From: Gemmatimonadota bacterium
GTDB lineage: Bacteria; Gemmatimonadota; Gemmatimonadetes; Longimicrobiales; UBA6960
DNA length: 7,658 nucleotides
Direction: 5' to 3'
Assembly: GCA_022564535.1 (NCBI GenBank)
Contig: JADFLD010000079.1
Span: 1 to 7,658 of the forward strand
Shown: in pieces, positions 1 through 5,865 of the stretch
Position numbering within the stretch: the stretch's first letter is position 1
Layout of the letters: each line of letters begins with the position of its first letter
Program-made: the position numbers and the translations under genes
The notes under the pieces: model-generated
Seen by the model: only the letters and a program-made list of their open reading frames with translations
Database searches by the model: none
Told to the model about the DNA's origin: nothing

Positions 1-1039
1 CGTCGATCTCGAAGCGGCTCTTGCGGAGGTTCTCCGTGACGAAGGAGACGTCCCATGGCTCGAGAGCGTCGATGCCGAGTGTGGCGGCGTGCGCGGTGAC
101 TTCCGTGACGTCGCGCAGCCAGAACGGTCGAGTTCGCTCGACCATGTCCGACTCGAACTCGATGGCCCGCGCGCCGGTGCCCGCCATCCGCTCGTCCAGC
201 GCGTAGTCGGGGAAGTCCTCATACCCGAGGATATTCGCGACCTCGTGTCGAATCCGGAGAATCCTGGCCAGGAGCGTCCGGTTGTCGAAGTCACCCTCGC
301 GGCAACGAATCGAGTAAGCGACGAGCATTTCTCTCCGCAGCTCGCGGTCCTCGCAGTACTTGAAAATCGGCTCCACGGACGGGTAGTCGAGCGTGAGAAT
401 CCATCCCTCGGAACCCGCGTCCTCGGCCCGAGCACGAAAGCGCCGCTTCGGAGCGTCCGGCACGCCAGCGAGGCGGTCTTCCTCGGTCACGAGCAACTCG
501 AAGGCGGCCGTGGCGTCGAGGACGTTCTCGCTGAACTTCTGCTCTAGCTGGGCCAGGTCGACCTGCAGGGTCTGCAGGCGCTTCTTCGTCTCGGCGGGAA
601 GGTCGGCACCGGCCCTTTCGAAGTCCCGGACGGTTTTGTCGCAGTGACGTCGGTAGATGCCTGTCAGCGCCTTCGCCTCGCTGGACCCTGCGTATGCCTT
701 CACGCGCAGCCAGAGCGCTTCGTTGAGCGCGATGCTCGACCAGAACGTCGACATGTCTGGAAGCACCGCGTTATAGGCCTCGCGCAGCTCGAGTGTCTCG
801 GCGACCGCAATCAGGTGGCCGGCCGGCTCGATGCACTCCGTAAGCCGCTCGACCGCTCGATCGAGACGCGCGATGGTGTTGTCCCACGTGGGCGGTGACG
901 GATCGGCGGCGGTCGCGTCGATTTCCCCCTGTGCTTCCTCGAGAGCCTGCCGGATTCCCGGCTCGACGTGCGCGGCTTCGATCTGGTGGAACGGAATGCG
1001 GAAGTCGCCGGTGAGCAGCGGATTGGTTTCGGAGTTCAT
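1..1039 (-). CDS. prlC: M3 family oligopeptidase A-like metallopeptidase, N-terminal part (cut by window edge)
   Basis: Reading the minus strand from ATG at 1039 gives 346 codons with no stop to the window edge, so the C-terminal half is missing. The protein matches the start of E. coli oligopeptidase A (PrlC/OpdA) as I remember it: NPLL at residues 6-9, LREAYNAVLP at 85-94, FSENVLDAT at 169-177, a VTEEDRLAGVP stretch at 184-194, LTLDYPS at 215-221 and LEPWDVSF at 326-333. The family consists of cytoplasmic zinc peptidases that cut short peptides. The HExxH zinc site lies beyond the edge (about residue 470 of roughly 680 in the family), so activity cannot be judged here. There is no signal peptide, consistent with a cytoplasmic enzyme. 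An in-frame GTG 33 bases upstream (1072) is possible, but ATG aligns best with the family start. The Shine-Dalgarno sequence is weak. The gene is divergent from the M14 gene. Confidence 0.9.
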   Translation of the reverse strand, partial: MNSETNPLLTGDFRIPFHQIEAAHVEPGIRQALEEAQGEIDATAADPSPPTWDNTIARLDRAVERLTECIEPAGHLIAVAETLELREAYNAVLPDMSTFWSSIALNEALWLRVKAYAGSSEAKALTGIYRRHCDKTVRDFERAGADLPAETKKRLQTLQVDLAQLEQKFSENVLDATAAFELLVTEEDRLAGVPDAPKRRFRARAEDAGSEGWILTLDYPSVEPIFKYCEDRELRREMLVAYSIRCREGDFDNRTLLARILRIRHEVANILGYEDFPDYALDERMAGTGARAIEFESDMVERTRPFWLRDVTEVTAHAATLGIDALEPWDVSFVTENLRKSRFEID

Positions 1040-1137
1040 GGTCAGGGGTCGAATGACGTCCTGGGGGGTCACCAAAGGTACGTGGAGCGATTCCCGATTC
1101 CAGTGTTGGAGGAATTCGTGAGCGCGTCCACTCCTCG

Positions 1138-1166
1138 TTGAGGCGGCGCCGGCTGGGGTCTATCTT
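1138..1166 (+). promoter_or_regulatory. Candidate sigma70-type promoter upstream of the M14 gene
   Basis: TTGAGG at 1138-1143 and TATCTT at 1161-1166 are separated by exactly 17 bases and point toward the M14 gene. Each hexamer matches four of six positions of the TTGACA/TATAAT consensus. If used, transcription would start near 1173 and leave a leader of about 350 bases before the M14 start codon. Such matches arise by chance, so this is only a candidate. Confidence 0.3.
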
Positions 1167-1374
1167 GGCGAACGTTCCGGGTCTGTCGGTCCGCCACCTT
1201 CCTCTTCGCGCACAGGATGGCCTTCCCGTGGAATCGGTTTATCTGGAGTTGCTGCCAGCTTGCGTGAGCGCAGGCGTGGCTCGCCATGGTGAAGTGGATG
1301 GCGCGCGATGGACCGCCCAGGAGGACGACATCGCCCGGCCTGGAGAGGCGGACGAGGCGGATTCGAACGAGGAC

Positions 1375-1419
1375 GAGGACTGGGATGACGCCGAGGATTG
1401 GGATGAGGATTGGGACGAC
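1375..1419 (+). repeat. GA-rich imperfect repeat, three copies of GAGGAYTGGGAYGAN
   Basis: Copies lie at 1375-1389, 1393-1407 and 1405-1419, the last two overlapping. They differ mainly at C/T positions. The spacing (18 then 12 bases) is a multiple of three, which keeps one reading frame: the plus frame repeats Glu-Asp-Trp-Asp units and the opposite strand reads Ile/Val/Leu/Pro. That could mean past or present coding, or simple-sequence slippage in non-coding DNA. Confidence 0.6.
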
Positions 1420-1434
1420 GACGAGGAGGATGCT

Positions 1435-1459
1435 GGGGACGGTGGGGATGGTGGGGTGG
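1435..1459 (+). repeat. G-rich 9-bp repeat tract, possible G-quadruplex
   Basis: Three GGGG runs at 1435-1438, 1444-1447 and 1453-1456 are nine bases apart, with GG pairs between and after them (1441-1442, 1450-1451, 1458-1459; the 1450-1451 pair is interrupted, reading G then G across TGG). The unit is TGGGGAYGG, twice, followed by a shortened copy. The tract ends 67 bases before the M14 start codon and would lie in its mRNA leader. A two-layer G-quadruplex is possible; a four-run, three-layer one is not, because only three long runs are close together. Confidence 0.45.
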
Positions 1460-1526
1460 CCCATGCACCCGGAGTCGTGCAGTTTTCTCGACCTTTTCCG
1501 CTCGACCCCCGACCACGGATCGCCCG

Positions 1527-4289
1527 ATGCGCGCAGCTCGCGTTCTGATCGCCACCTACGCCCCACTGTTCGCCGTCGCCGGAGCGCTCGTCGCCCCGCC
1601 GGTGGCGGCTCAGATCCCCACGCCCGAGTCTGTGCTCGGCTTCGCGGTCGGTGCCGACTTCGAGCTGGCCAGCTACGAGCAGTCACTCGAATACTTTCAG
1701 CGCCTCGCGGCCGCTTCGGACCGGATCGAGCTGCGCGAGGTGGGAACGACCAGCTTCGGTCGCCCATGGTACGTGGCGCTGATCTCGTCGGCGGAGAATC
1801 TCAGGAACTCCGAGCGATATCGGGAGATCGCCCACCGGCTCGCCTACCCCGCTGAGGGCATGACCGACGAAGACGCCTGGGCCCTGGCTCGGGAGGGCAA
1901 GGCGATCGTCCACATCGACGGCGGCCTGCATGCGAGTGAGGTCGCCCACGCCCAACACACGATCCAGCTCGCCTACGACCTGGTCACGGGCGACTCCGAC
2001 CCGGAGATCGCGGCGATTCTCGACGACGTGATCGTGCTGCTCTGGTTCAGCATCAATCCCGACGGTCAAACGATGATCTCGGACTGGTACTACTCGAATC
2101 TGGGAACACCGTACGAGGTCGCGTCTGCGCCCTTTCTCTACCAGAAGTACGTCGGGCACGACAACAACCGCGACGGCTACATGATCAACCAGATCGAGTC
2201 TCGCACGGTGACGCGCGTGGACCGGTTCTGGGAGCCTCAGATCATCTACAACCATCACCAGACGGCGCCGTTCCCCGCGCGCATCTGGATTCCCCCCTTC
2301 GCCGAGCCGATCAGCCCGAACGTGCATCCGCTCATGTGGCGCACGGTCAACCTCATCGGCATGGCGATGGCCCAGGCGTTGGAGGAGCGGGGCCAGAAGG
2401 GCGCGGTCCACATGGGGAGCGGGTTCGACAACTGGTATCCGGGCTTCATGGACCACGCGAACAACTTCCACAACATCGCGTCGTTCCTGACCGAGACGGG
2501 CTTGTACCGCTACGCCACGCCGCACTTCTATACGATCAACGACTTCCCTCAGGACCAGCGCGGCCTGAGGCCGCAGTCTTTGTATGCGTCGCCCTGGGAG
2601 GGCGGATGGTGGAGGATCGGGGACGCCGTGTCCTACATGCTCACGGCTTCGGTGGCGGTTCTCGATGTCGCCGCGAAGTACAAGGACGACATCCTGTTCA
2701 ACCGGTACCAGGCCGCCAGCCAGGTCATCGCCCAGTACCGCGAAGGGCCACCCTACGGCTACTTCATCGCTCAGGACCAGCGCGATCCGGTGGCCGCCGC
2801 CGAGATGCTTCGGCGCCTGGCGTTCAACGGCGTCGACGTGAAGAGGCTCGCGTCGGCGATCACCTTCGACGGCGTGACGCACGCCGCGGGGACCTGGGTG
2901 ATCCCGATGGATCAGGCGAACGCCAACTTCGTGCGTCAGCTCTTCGCGGTTCAGGACTATCCCGATCTGCGTGACTATCCCGAGGGCCCTCCTGAGCAGC
3001 CGTACGACGTGTCCGGGTGGACGTTGCCCTACCTGTTCGACGTGCGGGTCGTCGAGGCGCGCACGCCGTTCGGGGCGGACGTTCTTGGCGTGCTCGAAGA
3101 GCTGAGCGTCGAGCCGTTGCCGTGGAACGCCGAAGGCGACGCCGATCCGTGGGACACGCCCCCGGACGTGGGCTTCGCCAGCCACCCCGTGGCGCGCGCG
3201 ATCGTCCCCCCCCCGGGTCGCATGGGGGACAGCGGGTCGACGTTGATTCTCGATCCGGCGCAAAACAACAGCTACAGGGCGCTCGGCCGCGCCTGGACGA
3301 TGGGCGGGAGGGTGAGTTTCTCACCCGGCCTCGCGGCCGCCGACTCCGGCGCAGCGGGAACGAGTGGGCGCTGGCTGATCGATGGCTTGTCGGGTGCCCA
3401 GCGTCGAACCCTCGTCGAGGACCTCAGGCTCCAGGCCGTGGCCGGCTCGAGGCCGGCGGGCCGCGTCGCCAAGCCGCGCATCGGGCTCTATCGCCCCTGG
3501 AGCGCGTCCATGGACGAGGGTTGGACGCGCTGGCTCTTCGAGGTCTACGACTTCGACTTCACGAGCCTGTACAATGCCGACGTACGCGCGGGTGACCTGC
3601 GCTCCCGCTACGACGTGATCGTGATCGCCGACATGAGAGCCAACAGGATCGTCAACGGCTTCGCCACGGGTTCCGTGCCGCCGCGCTACGCGGGCGGAAT
3701 CGGTGCGGAAGGAGTCCGCGAGCTCGACGCGTTCGTACGCGGTGGCGGGACGCTCGTGACGCTCAACAGGTCGAGCAACTTCGCCATCGAGGAATTTCAC
3801 CTGCCGGTCCGCAACGTCACGAGTGACCTTCCGCGGGCCGAGTACTTTGTGGGCGGTGCGATCGTCGAATTGCGGGTCGATCCCTCGCACCCGGTCATGA
3901 GCGGTATGGCCGAGCGCTCGAAGGTCTTCGTCGGATCGAGCCCCGTGTTCACGACGGAAGAGGACTTCGAGGGCCATGTCCTCGCGAAGTACGCCGAAGA
4001 CGGATCACCTCTTCTGTCCGGCTATTTTCTCGGCGAAGAGCACGTGAACGGCTACGCGGCCGCGCTCGAGGTCGAGTACGGCGAGGGGCGCGTGATTCTG
4101 CTGGGGATGAAGCCCCAATGGCGAGGTCAACCGTTCGGCACGTTCAAGGTGCTCTTCAACGCCGCGCTGTACTCGCTCGAGGTGGCCGCGCAGGCGCCTG
4201 ACAACTCGGCGTTCTGGACCGCGCCTGAGGAGGAGGACGACGAGGAGGACGACGAGGGGGATGAAGGCAACGGGAACGAGGGCCGATGA
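1527..4289 (+). CDS. Secreted M14 family zinc carboxypeptidase-like metallopeptidase with C-terminal extension
   Basis: This is a 920-residue exported protein. The ATG at 1527 was chosen because it starts a clean Sec signal peptide (basic MRAAR, hydrophobic core, VAA before Gln29). The frame stays open back to 1410, but that part looks unlike protein. The M14 site appears complete: H135 and E138 in GGLHASEV, NPDG at 177-180, N214-R215 in HDNNRDGYM (the carboxypeptidase Asn-Arg substrate site), an NHHQ zinc histidine at 243 or 244, and general-base E323 in FLTETGLY. Known M14 enzymes remove C-terminal residues or cut peptidoglycan peptides; the substrate here is unknown. After about residue 490 comes a region with a class I glutamine amidotransferase-like look (GLYRPW near 652, YDVIVIADM near 700, GRVILLG near 855). 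The last 20 residues are mostly Glu, Asp and Gly. A run of nine C lies at 3206-3214. It is the likely first gene of an operon with the rhomboid. Confidence 0.9.
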   Translation: MRAARVLIATYAPLFAVAGALVAPPVAAQIPTPESVLGFAVGADFELASYEQSLEYFQRLAAASDRIELREVGTTSFGRPWYVALISSAENLRNSERYREIAHRLAYPAEGMTDEDAWALAREGKAIVHIDGGLHASEVAHAQHTIQLAYDLVTGDSDPEIAAILDDVIVLLWFSINPDGQTMISDWYYSNLGTPYEVASAPFLYQKYVGHDNNRDGYMINQIESRTVTRVDRFWEPQIIYNHHQTAPFPARIWIPPFAEPISPNVHPLMWRTVNLIGMAMAQALEERGQKGAVHMGSGFDNWYPGFMDHANNFHNIASFLTETGLYRYATPHFYTINDFPQDQRGLRPQSLYASPWEGGWWRIGDAVSYMLTASVAVLDVAAKYKDDILFNRYQAASQVIAQYREGPPYGYFIAQDQRDPVAAAEMLRRLAFNGVDVKRLASAITFDGVTHAAGTWVIPMDQANANFVRQLFAVQDYPDLRDYPEGPPEQPYDVSGWTLPYLFDVRVVEARTPFGADVLGVLEELSVEPLPWNAEGDADPWDTPPDVGFASHPVARAIVPPPGRMGDSGSTLILDPAQNNSYRALGRAWTMGGRVSFSPGLAAADSGAAGTSGRWLIDGLSGAQRRTLVEDLRLQAVAGSRPAGRVAKPRIGLYRPWSASMDEGWTRWLFEVYDFDFTSLYNADVRAGDLRSRYDVIVIADMRANRIVNGFATGSVPPRYAGGIGAEGVRELDAFVRGGGTLVTLNRSSNFAIEEFHLPVRNVTSDLPRAEYFVGGAIVELRVDPSHPVMSGMAERSKVFVGSSPVFTTEEDFEGHVLAKYAEDGSPLLSGYFLGEEHVNGYAAALEVEYGEGRVILLGMKPQWRGQPFGTFKVLFNAALYSLEVAAQAPDNSAFWTAPEEEDDEEDDEGDEGNGNEGR

Positions 4290-4368
4290 CAGGGTGTCGA
4301 GCGTGCGGCCGGTGGTTCGGGGCACGGCATTGAAACACTTCAGGGTCTGGGCGGGGTAGGGCTTCCAC

Positions 4369-5154
4369 ATGCGCTCAAGACTGACCCCGTGGGTACAGAG
4401 ACTTCTCATCGCGAACGTGGTGATGTTCCTCGTCACGACGTCGAGTCGGGGCTTGTACACGGAACTCTGGTTCTACCCGCCGATCGCGCTGTTCCGACCG
4501 TGGACGGTGGTGACGTACATGTTCCTGCACGCGGACCTCGGGCACCTTTTCTTCAATATGATCGGCCTGTTCTTCTTCGGACCGCGGCTGGAGGGGCGGC
4601 TCGAAGCTCGCTCCTTCCTTTGGCTCTATTTCATATCGGGAATCGGCGGTGCCCTGTTCCAGACGATTTTCGCCAGCGCCGCGCCGATGGTGGGCGCGTC
4701 GGGCGCCATCTTCGGGCTGCTCACCGCGTACGCCTATTTTTGGCCCCGCGACAAGATCCTGGTGATGTTCGTCATCCCGATGGAGATCTGGCTGGCGGTC
4801 TCGCTTTACGTCGCATACTCCCTGTTCGCCGGGATGGGCAGTACGTCAGGCGGTATCGCCCACTTCGCGCACCTCGGCGGTGCCGCGATCGGATTCGGGT
4901 ATTTGAAGTGGTGGGAGTGGAGGCTCGGCGCAGCCAAGCGCGACTTCCGAAGTAAGATGCGTCCGAATGCGTCGCCCGGCGGTCTAGGCGGTGACCGGAT
5001 GGCGCTCGCCCGCTGGAAGGGGATCTCGGTGGAATCACTCCACGAGCTGAATCGGGAGGAAGTCGAGCGCCTGCTCGAGAAAGCGGAGGCCGAGGGTGCG
5101 GCGGGCCTCGCGGCGTCGGAGCGGGAATTTCTCGATCGAATGTCGGCGCCGTGA
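4369..5154 (+). CDS. Rhomboid family intramembrane serine protease
   Basis: This 261-residue membrane protein has about six hydrophobic segments (roughly 9-25, 55-72, 82-101, 106-125, 130-153 and 160-178). Rhomboids cleave transmembrane helices of other proteins inside the membrane. The catalytic pair is visible: S111 in GASGAIFG on segment four and H168 in AHLGG on segment six. The helix-two HxxxN motif (H59-N63 in HLFFN) that forms the oxyanion hole in GlpG is also present. The soluble C-terminal tail (about 180-261) ends in a helical LLEK...EREFLDR motif (235-257), which I recall at the ends of other bacterial rhomboids. The ATG at 4369 follows a G-rich stretch (GGGGTAGGG) about seven bases upstream. 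The gene lies 79 bases after the M14 gene and 18 bases before the YigZ-like gene, so co-transcription is likely. The substrate cannot be inferred. Confidence 0.93.
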   Translation: MRSRLTPWVQRLLIANVVMFLVTTSSRGLYTELWFYPPIALFRPWTVVTYMFLHADLGHLFFNMIGLFFFGPRLEGRLEARSFLWLYFISGIGGALFQTIFASAAPMVGASGAIFGLLTAYAYFWPRDKILVMFVIPMEIWLAVSLYVAYSLFAGMGSTSGGIAHFAHLGGAAIGFGYLKWWEWRLGAAKRDFRSKMRPNASPGGLGGDRMALARWKGISVESLHELNREEVERLLEKAEAEGAAGLAASEREFLDRMSAP

Positions 5155-5172
5155 AGCTCGGCGGGGCCCGCG

Positions 5173-5808
5173 ATGGGCGTGCCCCTGACGTCTGTGACTG
5201 ACGCCTCCCGATACCGGATTCCGGCGAGGGTGCATCGGGTCGAGGAGACCATCCAGCGGAGTCGGTTCATCACGACCGTCGCGCGCGCCTCGGACGCCGA
5301 TGCGGCCCACTCGTTCATCGCGACCATCCGGGACGAGTTCCCGGACGCGACACACAACTGCTGGGCGTTCGTCGCCGGTCCTCCCGGCACCACGACCCAC
5401 ATTGGCATGAGCGACGACGGCGAGCCGCACGGCACCGCCGGTAGGCCGATGCTCACGGCGCTGCTTCACGCGGACGTCGGCGAGATCGTCGCGGTTTGCA
5501 CGCGATACTTCGGCGGCGTGAAGCTCGGCACAGGCGGCCTGTCACGCGCCTACTCCGGGGGGGTCAAGCTCGCGCTCGAGGGGCTCCCCACCGAGGAGCG
5601 GGTGGAGCGGGTCTCCGTGGGTGTTACGGTCGGATATGCGGACGTGGACGCGCTGCAGCGACTCGTCGACGAGATGGACATCCTGATCGAGGACGAGGAG
5701 TACGGCGCCGATGTGCGGTACCGGCTCGGCGTGCCGGCGCCCGACGTCGAGGCTTTGCGCGATCGGGTGGCGGACCTGACGCGCGGCGAGGGCCGGGTCG
5801 AGGACTGA
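5173..5808 (+). CDS. yigZ: YigZ/IMPACT family (UPF0029) protein
   Basis: The protein is 211 residues, the usual size for bacterial YigZ proteins. Family signatures are clear: SRFIT at 30-34, HNCWAFVAG at 61-69, SDDGEPHGTAGRPML at 80-94 and RYFGGVKLGTGGLSRAYSGG at 111-130. They form the N-terminal IMPACT domain, followed by a C-terminal ferredoxin-like part (about 144-205). The eukaryotic relative IMPACT regulates translation through GCN1/GCN2. The bacterial role is not well established, though binding to nucleic acid or ribosomes has been suggested. There is no signal peptide or membrane segment, so it is cytoplasmic. The start is 18 bases after the rhomboid stop, with GGCGGGG upstream as a weak ribosome binding site, consistent with being last in the operon. 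A run of seven G (5557-5563) encodes Gly-Gly and leaves the frame intact. Confidence 0.92.
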   Translation: MGVPLTSVTDASRYRIPARVHRVEETIQRSRFITTVARASDADAAHSFIATIRDEFPDATHNCWAFVAGPPGTTTHIGMSDDGEPHGTAGRPMLTALLHADVGEIVAVCTRYFGGVKLGTGGLSRAYSGGVKLALEGLPTEERVERVSVGVTVGYADVDALQRLVDEMDILIEDEEYGADVRYRLGVPAPDVEALRDRVADLTRGEGRVED

Positions 5809-5865
5809 CGCCGGGTCGAAGGGGTCGCGATCGCGAGGCCGTTGGCTATGGCTCGTCCTGGCGCT
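5809..5865. other. Convergent intergenic spacer with a 12-bp palindrome
   Basis: This 57-base gap lies between the ends of the YigZ-like and M24 genes. It contains the perfect palindrome TCGCGATCGCGA at 5825-5836. Just before it, GCCGGGTCGA occurs twice (5792-5801, inside the yigZ end, and 5810-5819). No stem followed by a T-run is present on either strand, so an ordinary intrinsic terminator is not supported. The palindrome could act in termination or be chance in GC-rich DNA. Confidence 0.4.

Larger units (their letters stand above)
1040..1526. other. Divergent intergenic region without a convincing gene
   Basis: This 487-base gap lies between the divergent M3 and M14 genes. It holds a candidate plus-strand promoter (1138-1166), a GA-rich imperfect repeat tract (1375-1419) and a G-rich tract (1435-1459). 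Two open frames cross it in the same codon register on opposite strands. On the plus strand, 1138-1548 would encode a protein rich in Asp, Glu and Trp. On the minus strand, 1464-1069 would encode a protein with a hydrophobic Ile/Val/Leu stretch. In that register GAC, GAT and GAG read as GTC, ATC and CTC on the other strand, so at least one of the two is a mirror of the other. Neither resembles a family I know, neither has a clear ribosome binding site, and third-position bias in the plus frame is weaker than in the neighbouring genes. I call no CDS here. Confidence 0.6.

Noticed and set aside
89..547. Plus-strand open frames in the first kilobase
   Set aside because: They lie opposite a clear M3 peptidase reading frame on the minus strand that spans 1-1039.
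1375..1459. CRISPR array
   Set aside because: The repeats are short, imperfect and overlapping, with no unique spacers of regular length and no cas genes.
1410..1526. Upstream extension of the M14 gene to ATG 1410
   Set aside because: The extra 39 residues are Gly/Trp/Arg-rich readings of the G-rich tract and would bury the signal peptide that starts at 1527.
1138..1548. Acidic 136-residue plus-strand frame as a gene
   Set aside because: It has no clear ribosome binding site, its start coincides with the candidate -35 element, it overlaps the M14 start, and its third-position bias is weaker than in the neighbours; kept only as a finding.
1683..3263. Long minus-strand open frame (526 codons) opposite the M14 gene
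   Set aside because: It is Arg/His/Val-rich, matches no family, and lies entirely opposite a gene with an intact active site; it is a shadow of GC-rich coding DNA.
4127..4330. Minus-strand frame with a run of serines near the M14 tail
   Set aside because: The serine run is an out-of-frame reading of the GAG/GAC repeats that encode the acidic tail.
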